Source: Promerops cafer
Lineage: Eukaryota > Chordata > Aves > Passeriformes > Nectariniidae
Direction of reading: 5' to 3'
NCBI GenBank assembly: GCA_013398275.1
Contig: VZSE01006238.1
Span: forward strand, 1 to 64,000
DNA length: 64,000 bases
Shown: piece after piece, positions 44,801 to 55,690 of the stretch
How the letters are laid out: each line of letters opens with the position of its first letter
Position numbering within the stretch: position 1 is the first letter of the stretch
Made by a program: the position numbers and the translations under genes
Notes under the pieces: generated by a model
The model's input: the letters and a program-made list of their open reading frames with translations, nothing else
What the model was told of the DNA's origin: nothing
Databases searched by the model: none

Positions 44801-47800
44801 CTTTGCTCTTCAAAGAGGGTAAAGTTGTTCCTTTTGTGAAGACTTTGTTGTTTTGTTTTTTTTTTTTTTTTTTCTTTTACTAATAAGCTTCAGAGAGTAA
44901 GTGCAGGAGCCTGGCATTCCGTGCATTGCAGATACAGAGCCACAGATGTGTTCTGTACAGGCTGACTGGCTGATAATGTTCTTGTTCTCAGGAAGAAATA
45001 TGTGGGAGGCCAGGAGAACAGATGCTGGAAACCAGATATACCCCAAAAAACTAATAGCTAAAACATAAAATTAACCTCTTACCTGCACCATAGGGGAGCC
45101 CAACAGCTTAGTATTTTGATTTATCAGCTTCAGCAAAGTTAGAAATGCTGGATCATCATATTCAAACCTCTCTCCAAACAATACAGAGCAGATGACATTG
45201 GATACAGCATTGTTGAGTATCATTTTCGTATCAAATGGTTTCCCTGTATTTCAAGCAATGAAAACAAATGACAGAATGACTATGCTCGTTTCAGTCTGGT
45301 TTCCTATGGAAATGCAGTCCTGAGCTCCCAAAAAAACCTCATTCCCCACCCAGAATTCATAGCAGGGAATTCTGTTTCAGTGTTTTAAGGCCTTGGTTCA
45401 ATAACCTACTGCACTGTATGCTGAACTTTAACCATGAGATACCATTTGCTCAGAGTTAAACTTTCATTAATCTTTATTGTTCTGCTAGACCTGTTCTCTG
45501 TCTCTGGTTGAAAGACTTGACACTCACCATGATAGGATTCAAAATATTTGATAAGGGAATTTACTTCCTCCAGGATTCGGATCTCGAGGGTTCTCTTTCC
45601 CATTCCAAAATCTCGCAGTGTGGACAAGGTAAATCTTCTCATAGTTTTCCATAACTCTCCATGGCTGAATGCTATGCCTAAAATAAAGGTGTAACATCCT
45701 TATGGCACCCGTGGTTCATAAACATCCTTACACACTGGTACCTCCTAAGATCACAAAAAGTGATCTGTAAGAGAACAGTACTCTCTGCTGTGAGAAAATA
45801 ATGAACAGAGACAAAACTTATCCAAGCAAAAGGTCAATTACCATTTCCTTGTGTCATTTTCCTAAATATGGGTATTTCTGCCCTCTCGCCAAACTCTTCA
45901 GCATGATTTAAAAGGGCATCCTTGATGGTTTCATATCCAGCCAGTACCACGACCTTCCTGGGTCCAAAATGCACCGTGAAGACGTTGCCATATATCTTGG
46001 AGAGCTGTCAAGGTGAATAAATATGTTCATTCAAGGCCAGATTTGGAGTCAAACACTAGTACTGGCCACTCTAGGTGGTTTCTAGTTCAGATGGAGCCTC
46101 CTAGCCCTGCCTGATGTCTCCAGGTGCTGCTGTAATTCAAGCAGTGAGCAACAGCTATCAATTGCCAGCATCTCTGCTTGCACCCTGTTTGCACAACAAG
46201 GTGTCTGCTATCACTGCTCCTATCAGGGGAGTCAATACAGTGCCACTGCATTCCTGTGGTGTTCTGCAGTAACAGGCCAGCAATACCACCTTGGGAGGCT
46301 GCTTAGAGAATGCTGTAGCAGGCAGGCCTGTTTATTGTAGTGCTGGTGACCTGAGGCAAGCGGGTGTGCACACACCTTTGAGGCTGAAGCCACAAACACT
46401 GCAAAAACAAAGCCAGACAATAACTCTTTCTTTCAGGACAGCACTTGTCTCTAATTATGGCAAGGTGGGTAGTGCTGGAGTCATTATGAAATTATTTGCT
46501 GGCCACCAGAAAGTTGAATCTGACTAGGAAGCATATTCTGGTAGATAATGTCACAGGAGTGTTAGGCTTTTATAGCAAATTAAAAATGACTCATCTGTTA
46601 CCCTGAAAGGTGGCTTTGACAAGCTAATCATTCACTTGGTATTTTAGGCTTCGTTTAAACACACTGCAAGCCATCCGCTCCAAATGTCTTCTTGTTTCTG
46701 ATGTGCCTGGGTTACCATTTTCTATGCATTAGATAGATTCCACAAATTGAATTTCAGATTAGAAGCAGCTCCTGTTATTACGCCAGACAAATTGAATTTG
46801 TTTTCATCAAACAGTGGTTTGACGGCTTGGGAGATAACATTAGCACTGGTTCTTTCATCCCTGGCAGCTCACAGAGTGTGTGGCAGAGCCAGGGGCAGGG
46901 AATCACAAAGCCTTCCTTTGGCCATCTCCTTGCATTGGTGCTTCTTGGCACCCGCCCTGGTTTTACTCACCAGCACAAGTATTGGATGTGGCAGGCCTGA
47001 AAGCCCAAATAAAGCTTCTTGATAGATTATAGGAAATTAGTCTGGTGCCATCACGTGACATTTGTACCACAAAATCCCCCAGTACTGACAAAAATAGTTC
47101 ATAGTTTCATACTGACATCCTCAAACATACCCAGGGTCAGAAGGGAGCTCAGGACCAGGAGCCCATCAGAAGGGGTCTCTACACAATCCTCTGCTCCATA
47201 AATCAAGGCAGATGAGCACTGTGTGCCTGCTGTAGGAATTCTGTGCTTTGCCAACACAAGATGCCCTTTCTTCTACAGCTAACTGGAGGGTTGCAGTGTC
47301 TGCCCTGCCCTCTCACTGCACATGTTCAAGTGGCTGAAGGAGTTCTCTGGGGACCAGCTTTCCCCCACCACAGTGTCCAGCAAGCAGCACACATGCAGGG
47401 CATGTGACAGGTCCCTCACAGCACCTCACCTGCCTCTACAGCAACCAGATAAAATCTGAATTCCCACAGAATTGTCCCTGGGTCCCTACAGGAACACAAC
47501 AGACACTTTCTGAAACAAACATTGCCCCTGGCTTTTTAAGTATTTTTTTTTCACTCTTTTAGAAATATAAGTATCCATGGAGCTGTGTAAGAAAAAGCAA
47601 TTTGTTTAGCTAGACATATAAAATCCATGCATCAAGTCCTCAACCACCCTGGGCAGTGTGTGCAGGGGGAGGGCTGGGGAGGCAGAGTTATGCTTTGCAT
47701 TGCAGAGATATAATTAGTTTTGGAAAAAAAGTGTGCCTAGGACATCCCCTTTCCCTCTGCTGTGGGGATGATACCTTTTCTTGCTTCATCCCTCCCATCC

Positions 47801-47992
47801 ACCCATCCTTCCTAGAGGTCTGGTGGCAGTGAGACATCTCTTTATGGCAGCAGCCTGGCCCAACTCAAGTCTTTCACCTGCAGCCTCTGAAGGGCTCAAA
47901 ACACCAACAATTTGGAGTAGATTGCAAGGGGTGGCTGGACTACACTTGAGTGTGTATAAAGGGGTGTGTGTATTATTTCATATATATAAATA

Positions 47993-48041
<49 letters not shown>

Positions 48042-48388
48042 ACCTCTGAAGGTAAAGTTGTCCTGCCTGGGTGCCACATATCTCATTGCTGCCCTCCACG
48101 CAAAGCAAACAACCACATCTCTATTTCCCCAGCTGCATTTCTGGTTCCAGGAATTGCACATGTGCCCCTGCCTGCTCGCTCAGCCCCTACCTCTGTCAGC
48201 GACTGGAATGGCTTTTTCAGGTCCACCACGTTCAGGTTCCCGATCAGAGGAAGGGGTCGTGGCCCAGGGGGCAAATTGCAAACCGACTTCTTGGAGCTGG
48301 AGAGAAAGTAAAGGAGAGCAAAGAGCCCTGCTGCCAAACAGAGCAGCGAGCTGGAGCCCACGTACTGCAGGAAACTCTGCACGGCCAT
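41827..48388 (-). CDS. CYP2K-like cytochrome P450 (CYP2 family, CYP2W1 tandem neighbour)
   Basis: A second complete P450. Exons 48191-48388, 45842-46004, 45528-45677, 45083-45243, 44427-44600, 43758-43899, 43020-43207, 42394-42535 and 41827-42014 join in phase to 501 residues. PPGPRPLPLIGN follows a signal anchor, and PPGP falls at 40-43 exactly as in CYP2W1. The I-helix AGTETT is at 306-311, the K-helix E363-I-Q-R366 follows, and the haem loop FSVGRRACLGE puts the cysteine at 444. FTVHFGPRKVVVLAGY, RFTLSTLRDFGMGKR and RFANIVPM resemble fish CYP2K enzymes more than human CYP2W1, so it is probably what bird annotations call CYP2K1-like. The ATG has a good Kozak context (GACATGG). The exon 6 acceptor (GTGTTTTGAAG) is weak in pyrimidines. 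The substrate cannot be predicted. Confidence 0.88.
44856..44873. repeat. Homopolymer T run in an intron
   Basis: An uninterrupted T tract of about 18 nt in the CYP2K-like intron 4. Its length is likely to be variable or a sequencing estimate. Confidence 0.8.
47996..48040. repeat. (TG)n dinucleotide microsatellite
   Basis: About 22 perfect TG units in intron 1 of the CYP2K-like gene, about 150 bp from the exon 1 donor. It generates spurious CVCV/THTH open frames on both strands. Confidence 0.95.
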
Positions 48389-48427
48389 GTCCAAAGCCAG
48401 GTGAGGGTGTGAGCATCTTGGGGTCCC

Positions 48428-48433
48428 TTTATA
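48428..48433 (-). promoter_or_regulatory. TATA box of the CYP2K-like gene
   Basis: The minus strand reads GGCTATAAAGGGACCCC, a canonical TATAAA 40 nt upstream of the start codon. Initiation about 30 nt downstream would leave a 5'UTR of only 10-20 nt, short but seen in other CYP2 genes. Confidence 0.65.
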
Positions 48434-51400
48434 GCCCTTCTGTCATTGCCTGAACACACCTTCTGGGGAAGTGGCTTCACACAGAGAAAAGGGCTCTGCA
48501 GACTTGTTTACATCCACTTAGATCAGATGCACTCCATTTTCCTGCCGAATGAAACACCCTCTTTTATTCTGAACCATGGATTATCATAATCCGGAGCTCT
48601 TATTCCATCTACAACACTGGGACAAGGTGTGTGTTTTCCAGTGAATATCTGTGTTATGGACATGTTCTTGATGTGATTTCAGGGTTCAGGCTCAGAACTC
48701 AAGTCCTGGACCCATGCTGGGCTGCTGTCACTGTGCCAGGTCACAGGACTCAGCTGGACCACTGGTGATGCAACGGAGGAAGCAGGACAGAGGAGGGAAA
48801 TCCCACAATAATGTATGGCCCAGGGTGCACCTGGCAAGGGAGCCCTCGGGGGGGACAAGGCTGACCATGGAGAAGCTGGAATGGTGGTTGCACGAAGATG
48901 TGCTAATTCAGGATTGCTGACAGGAGCAGATCTGTTTACAGGTGACAGCTCTGATTGTTTTTGCTTTCCTGCCACCCCAGTAAAATCACCTTCTTGAGCA
49001 AATCAGTGTTTTTATTGCTAGCACTGTTATTGTCTTTGTCCCAAAAATCTCCTACCAGCAATCCCAAAATGCCCCTGAAAGCACTTCACTCACTATTTGG
49101 CAGTTTACTGCCCAGAGGACTGTGTGCCTGGATAGCCATGCCTGGCTCAGCAGTTGGTGATGACTCTCTCTGTTTATGAACAGCTGCATGCAATCCTCTA
49201 GGAGAAACCATCCCCTGCAGGCAATCCTGCCTAGATTGGGAAAGAGATCCTGAATCCTTGTAACTTGGGAGGAGCCAGGATCAGACTCTGCAGCTGGCCA
49301 GGCAGAGGATGGAGGAGGAGGCTGCCTGGGCAGCTGCTGCCAAGGAGGTGCCAGCCAGGAGGAGCACATGGCAGCAGTTCTGGCCCTGCAGGTACTGAGT
49401 CATGTCCCAAGCCAGGGCAGGGTCCTGCAAGAGCCCACGTGCCCAGGTGACAGCTCCAAGAGCCACCCCCACCCTCTGCCTCCTTGGGGGATGATGACAG
49501 AGCAGGAGTGACCAAGAACAGGAAGCCACTTGTAGAAATGATGGCTCTGGGGGAAGGAGCTGATTTGATGCTCTATCCCGTATCCTCCAGTGGGGATATT
49601 TTGCTCCCCAGTTGCAGATTCTGGCAGATTACTGGGCTGTGCTGCTGTTCAGTCCTTTAGAGATCTTTAATTTAATAATTCTTTGGCTAGAATTCTCCAA
49701 GGCTCCTGGGTGCATGCTACACTGATGGAAAAATGATGATTATTTATTAATAATAATAAAAGTACATTAGCCAGAGGCAAGGGGAATCAATAAAGTCTAA
49801 CTAGACTGACATGAAAAAGGTGCCTGCACATCTGCCTGCTCTCCAAGGCTTATTATCAGGAGCTGAGTTTTTCACAGGGGGGAACTTTCCTGTGCAGAAG
49901 AGGCCCAGGCAGGGTGGGCAAAGAAAGGAGGGCAATGGATGGTCACATCCATCTCAGGATTTGCTGCACAGCTGTGAGGTCTTGGCCTGCACCCTTCTCT
50001 CCCAGACATTTCCAAGAATATCCTGTTCTGCCAGATTCTTCTCTGAGCAAATGGTGTGACTACTGGGACTCCTGAGAGGTTATAATATGCAGTACGAGGG
50101 AGGAAAAAACCCTGCACGGGGCCAGTTGGGTACCAAAGGAGGAAATCTGTTTACACAGAGCTCTGTTGGAGTAGAGCTGGCTGCTGCCAGAGCCAGCAAA
50201 AGCACCTTCCCTAGGACTCCAGTCTGTGGTGACATTATAGGGTAGACCCTTTCTCAAGTCCATGAGCCCATGGACTTGCAGCCTGCTGGACTGATGCCCT
50301 GTGAGAAATGATGGATGAGCTCTCCAGAGGGAGGGAATCTTTGCAGTTTTAAAATACAGCCAATGTGATGCCCTCACCCCCATTTCTTCCTCACATCCCT
50401 CGGCTCCCAGCGTGCAATCCTGAACACAGCCTAAAGCCACAGGCTTGCAGGTGAGGATCCCACACAGGACTGGGGGAAGCCTTGCTCCCAGCTCATGGCT
50501 TTGTCTTTCCACCAGCAGAAAGGCAGAACCACCTTCAGGTGAGCAGATTTTGTGGGCACAGCTCAGGGCACTCACCAGTTCCTCCTGGAAAATGAGCCTG
50601 CACTTGAACACCACAGTAACTCCTGTGTGCTCATCTGGAGAAGGTCACATCACCTTCCAGTGGGACACAGGTTAACAGGGCTACAGCAACGGTAGGATAA
50701 TGCAGGGAAAGAGTTGTTATAAGGCCATAATTCAGTCAATGACTGCTGATAACATCATAAACCATGAGAGTGAACACCAAGTGCTTGTGTGCCTTGCAAG
50801 GCTCTGCCACTGCTTTACAGCTGCTGGAGATGCCTATCAGCCCCTGAATTATCTGGGACATGTAAAGCCTGAGCACACCCTATTAAACATTAACATTTTT
50901 AAAGACCCAGATGTGTTAAAACTCAGGCTGCTCCTTGCTAATGGATTTTGCTTGCTTTGACAAATGCCAGTGCAAAAAGAAATCAAAAGCTTTCCGACTC
51001 TGACCTCTTTCAATTTTTCATCATTATTGCATTGTTTTATTGGATTACACCCACTTCTTCCCACCCTGCAAATCTGTATTTCTACAGGATCACTACAGGG
51101 TAATGATCAGTATCTCAAGTATTCACTTTGCTCATTTTTATACAAATGACTCTTTAATTTCCTTTCATTCATCTGTCAAATCAGTGTGGGTTGCAAATCT
51201 ACTTTGGGAAGAAACACTCCTGAAAAGTATTTTTTAAAATCTTTATTTCATGGCAATTTTTTAAAGAGATTCCTGGGTTGATTTTATTTTTCTATATTCT
51301 GAGTTGAAAGATTACCTGTGATGAGTCTGGTCACTGAGAGAAGAAAATAAAAAATATCTGTGCATGAGATTAGTGCATTGTCCCTGTGCAGAGCCTAAGG

Positions 51401-53536
51401 TGAGTGTATTTCCCACTCGTGTTAAGCATTTACCATTCTTGGGAACTTTGTTGCTTTTAAAAGCCTCCTTCTTGGACTGAATAGATGCCATTCCTTCATG
51501 AGTCTCACTCAGTGAGAAAACTCATGGGAGATCCTTGGCTTTGGTGCTGGTAATGTACTTTTTAATATGCATATCTACAAAAATATTTGCAGTAAATCCC
51601 TTGTAACTGTAGCTAGAACCATGATCTTCCAGATCTACATTTACACCAACAAGTCAAGGCAGCCTGACCTGGGAGGTGAGTATTGAGTAGGTTGGGTTGT
51701 GAAGAGATGTTTTTCAAAATACAGCTGATAAATCAAATGCCTCAACACAGCTCCAAGGATTCTTTGTTTTGGGTCTCTGGCTTCTGTCTCTCTCAACAGC
51801 ATATTGCAGAAATAGTGTTAATTCAAGGGAAATTTGAGGTATATCATGAAGGGTGATGAGTTGGTATCTACGGAAGCAGGGTCCCAGCATCTTACTTTTG
51901 GGCCCTGCCCTGGTGCAGGTGGAGATGTGGATTTAGGTGTACCAGAACTGCAATGAGCAATTTAAGATGAAGGTTTGTTTCGCCTCTCAGTGCAGTGCTG
52001 CTATTTCTGCAATGTTCCTCTCTAAACTGATGAGGCTTTGGCTCAGTAATAACAGAAAATGAGCTATCACTCTGTAAATCTTTATAGAGCACATAACATA
52101 TTAAGGCCCTGACCTTATTGGCATGAAACTACAATTTCCCTGTAAGTGCAAAACAATAATATTTCATTAATCATCCGCAACAGAAATCCCCATTCCCCAG
52201 ACTATTCTGGCAATATTCTGCATTTTTGCTTGTCTAGGAACCTGAATTAAAAGGGAGAAAAATGGTTTGCAACAGCCTGTGGCAGTGATGGAGCAAGAGG
52301 CCTTATGTAAGAGCTGGCGGGCTGCTTGCCTCACCAAGGTGAGGCGTAGGAATGAGTTATCCTGGAAGGATGTTTCTCTGAGGTGTGTTCTGTGCCTGGG
52401 CTGGGAACAGCAGTCTCAAGGGCACAAATTCCAGCACCTGAATGTGCTTGGTCTTGTTCAACTCATTAATTTCCTACAGCTATCCCAAGTCAAGCTACGA
52501 AATCCCCTAGTGCTTTACTCCGAGCCTTTCATGGCTTGTCAATAAATTATTTTCCAATTAACTACCTGATAATTTGAGTCTGCAGGCTCTTAAAAGAGGC
52601 AGCGTGGTGAGAGAGAGAAAATAATGGAAGTCATGGACGTTTCCCTGCCCATAAAAAAGAATAAAGGTTCTTCTCTGAAGTATTACTCAATTTGGTGCTT
52701 CCAAAAAGTAATGGTGAGTAATAACTCCTTCTGAGGAGATGTTTGTCCAGCTGATGGAGAAACACCAGTAGTGGAATAAGTTTTCAGCACTACCTGACCA
52801 CACTGGAAAAGAACGGTTTTAAATGTTACTTCAGTCCATAATTAATGATTAAAAGGTCTGATTCAAGCTAAAGATTTTTATTTCTTTTTTAGTCTATCAA
52901 GCTGTGTAACTTGAAAGGGGAAGAGCCAAAATTTTCCCTAGTTTGGGAAGTCTTCTAATTTGAGCATTCTAATTTTTGGCAAGGGCTCAGGACTCCATAC
53001 TGGAGCTGCTGTGAAAAACTACAAATTATCTGATCTCTCTTGTACAATGGGCACCCTTTTGCTGAAGCAGCTATTTCAGATCTCCCTGATGCAGTCAAAG
53101 TCTCTCACTCCTTTGAAAGAGAATATGTGAAAAGCATTTAATTCTCTGTTTGTGGCACAGCTCTTTGTGGCTCTGTTTTTGTTGAGTCCTTTTGGAACTG
53201 GTCTGTTTAATCCACAAATGAGGTTTTTTTCCTTCACAATGATTATCTAATGGAGGTTTTATTTGATCTCCTTGGGAAAAATATATCCCAAGCTGCTGAA
53301 GCATGTGTATTAGATTGTATGACAACCTGTACCTTTAAAGGAAATTCTAGAAGATACAACTGGCATTTGCAATAAAAACATTAAGTAATCATAACCAAAC
53401 ACCTGCTACTATACCTGACCTGAATTTGAGTAACTACAACATTTAAGACTCCAAAGAAAGGCCCTGAGTTAACGAATAGGTAAAAAAAAAAAAAATGGAT
53501 ATAATAAAATATAGCAAGATGATGTAGCCTTTGCAG

Positions 53537-53895
53537 AGAATCATAGAATGATTTAGGTTGGAAAAGACTTTTAAGGTCATTGAGCTCAGCTGTTCCCCCA
53601 GTGCTGCCAAGGCCACCACTAAAATCCAGGTGTCCCCAGGTGCCACATCTACGTGGCTTTTAAATACCTCCAGGGATGGGGGCTCCACAGGCTGGGCAGC
53701 CTGTGGCAATGCTTGGGGAAGTGAATTTTCTTAATATCCACACTCATGCCCAGCTGGGTGTCATCTGCAACCTTCCTGAGGGTGCACCCGATCCCAGCAC
53801 CCAGAGCACTGGTAAAGATGATAAACAGAACTGGAAAGGGCTGGTGCTGTCTGCCTGGGAATAATTCCACTGTGGGATCTCTGCACATCTTCCTT
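53537..53895 (-). mobile_element. CR1 LINE 3' part with reverse-transcriptase remnant, antisense
   Basis: The 3' end (GAATCATAGAATGATTTAGG) lies at the left. To the right, the minus strand encodes GCTLRKVADDTQLGMSVDI, the decayed reverse-transcriptase ADD region of CR1 ORF2. The segment normally between these parts is missing, so the copy has a large internal deletion as well as 5' truncation. Not functional. Confidence 0.9.
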
Positions 53896-55257
53896 TGACT
53901 TCTTCATTGCATGGGAAATCAGCAAGTTGACCACTGTGACAGAAAGTAAGGAATTTAATTTGGGCAGTTTGCTGAAATCGAGTGCCTTGACATGTCAGTT
54001 AAACTTACCCAGATAAATCAAAGTTACTTCCCTGCTGCTTGGTGGTCTGAATTCTGGGAGACAGTTTGCTGCATGTATTTATGAAAGAGGAGTATCTCCC
54101 TTTTACCATTAAGTGTTATAACGAAGTCAAGTGGAAAAGTGCTATTTACTGTATAATAAAACCCATCTATTGTTCACAGCCCTGAAAACCTAATAATAAA
54201 ACCTTATATTTCAAGCTGTGCAATCCAGTTGCTTATGTAATAGAACATGGTGTAATTTTCCATTTACAATTTCAATACTGTAATAAGAAAGCAATCAAAG
54301 CATAAACAAAAGACACTTGAAACGGAGCAGCAGTTAATATTTCCGTAATGGCTGTCCTTTAAAAATTGAAGCTATTTCATTTCTTTTTTTTCCCAGCCTC
54401 GAATTCTTTCTGCTTAGCTCAGTCATTTAATTAAAAGAAAATCAACTTAAGAAAGATAAAATACTGTCTTAAACCAATTGCAGCTATGGGCAAAGAAGAA
54501 AAAATGCCAGCATAATCCACGATTAACACTTGGTGAGTTAAATTAAAGCTATTTCTCATCCTCCTTTCAGAAGGAGATTGTGAATCTGCAGAGTTTGTGC
54601 TGTAAACCTGCAGAAAAAGGGGTGCTTTCCTTTGTTGTACATCTTGAGGATCTGGATCAAGCTTCTGCCAACATCCCCTTGGTTTTACTGGTGTCCACCA
54701 GCATTTATGCCATGTGATGGGAACCCACGTGCTCTCCCAATGCTTGTAGGAGGTACAAAATAAACCAGTGCTGTCCGCAGGGTTCGTGCACAACTCAAAC
54801 CATGAAGATTAATGAGAGATGAGGAACCACATCGTGGCCACCATGGGTGGCTGATGGTTGAGCAGAATGGGGACGACCCATCCAAAATCCTGCTGGGTTC
54901 CTAAGGAAGTTCATCCTGCCTTCCTGCCAGTGCCATCCCCAGGGCTCTGGGATCACACGCCAGCAGCCAGAAATGGGCTTCTAAGTCAAGACCCGGAGCT
55001 CAGCAGTGACAGGTGAGGACTTTATTCTACGGGGAGAAGGGAAGGAGGAGCCTGGCCTCAGCCCTGCATGGAAAAGGGAAAGATGGACAAGGCTGGATCC
55101 TGTATGAAGGGATTTGGGGACAGCAGGCTCCAAGTTTGGCTCTTTCCTCCTCCATTTCCCAAGGCACAAATGCCAAGGACAGACCGTTTTTCCGGGCCCC
55201 TCCACAGACAGGCAGCCCGCGAGCATCACAGACACGCGTTCACAGGAACGGATCACA

Positions 55258-55345
55258 GGCTCACGGAATCCCAGAATATCCTGAGCTGGAGGGGACCCAC
55301 ACGGATCACCAAAGTCCTGCACAGGACGACCCAGAAAACACTCGG
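55258..55345 (-). mobile_element. Short CR1 LINE 3' fragment, antisense
   Basis: Includes CACGGAATCCCAGAATATCC and GAGCTGGAGGGGACCCACAC, the same CR1 3'-end type as the copy at 24075. Only about 90 bp remain. Confidence 0.8.
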
Positions 55346-55394
55346 AGCGTCCAGAGGGGAATGAGGACAATGACACGGGGTCTGTGAGGAGGAA

Positions 55395-55690
55395 TGGGTT
55401 TATTTCGCAGAGGCTGCCGGAGCCCTGCACGCAGGGACGGGAGTGACCCTCCCGCTCCGGGCCCGGCCCAACATGGCGGGCGGCGCCGTCTCCATGGCGA
55501 CGCGCGCAGCGCTCCGGTTACCATAGCAACGCCCACGCTGTCTCCATGGCGGCGCGGCCCCGCCCGCCCCGCGCGGCGGCGGTCACGTGACCCCGCTCGA
55601 TGCGCTCGGCGCGNNNNNNNNNNNNNNNNNNNGCCCGGGGCCGCCCCCGAGCGCGGCGGTAGCGCGGCCCTCGCTGTGTGTGTGTTGCAG
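55395..55690. promoter_or_regulatory. COX19 CpG-island promoter with X-box-like, YY1-like and CACGTG motifs
   Basis: A dense CpG island spans the gap and COX19 exon 2. Within it are CAACATGGCGG at 55469-55479 (YY1-like), three palindromic GT-N2-CCATGG-N2-AC-type elements at 55488-55501 (GTCTCCATGGCGAC), 55517-55530 (GTTACCATAGCAAC) and 55540-55553 (GTCTCCATGGCGGC), and the perfect 12-bp palindrome GGTCACGTGACC at 55581-55592. The second element fits the RFX X-box consensus very well; the palindrome fits USF/TFE factors. No TATA box is seen. The start site is unknown because the first exon is not resolved. Confidence 0.65.
55614..55632. other. Assembly gap (19 N)
   Basis: A run of N inside the CpG island, flanked by extremely GC-rich sequence. 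The expected first coding exon of COX19 is not found on either side, so it probably lies in this gap, whose real size may be larger. Confidence 0.95.

Larger units (their letters stand above)
48440..55390. other. Intergenic region between the CYP2K-like gene and COX19
   Basis: About 7 kb of mostly AT-rich DNA between divergent genes. Two CR1 fragments are the only recognised elements. I found no exon of a known protein. The right end carries two minus-strand AATAAA hexamers (55021-55026 and 55399-55404) close to the COX19 CpG island. Confidence 0.55.

Noticed and set aside
47781..48311. 176-residue plus-strand open frame with a long CVCV run
   Set aside because: Created by the (TG)n microsatellite and by antisense reading of CYP2K-like exon 1.
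48388..48394. Start of the CYP2K-like protein two codons further upstream (reading MDMAV)
   Set aside because: The upstream codon is TTG; the first real ATG is at 48388 in a good Kozak context and gives a 66-codon exon identical in length to CYP2W1 exon 1.
54981..55430. 149-residue minus-strand open frame left of the CpG island
   Set aside because: Part is CR1 sequence and the rest shows no conserved motif; kept only as a possible non-coding transcript.
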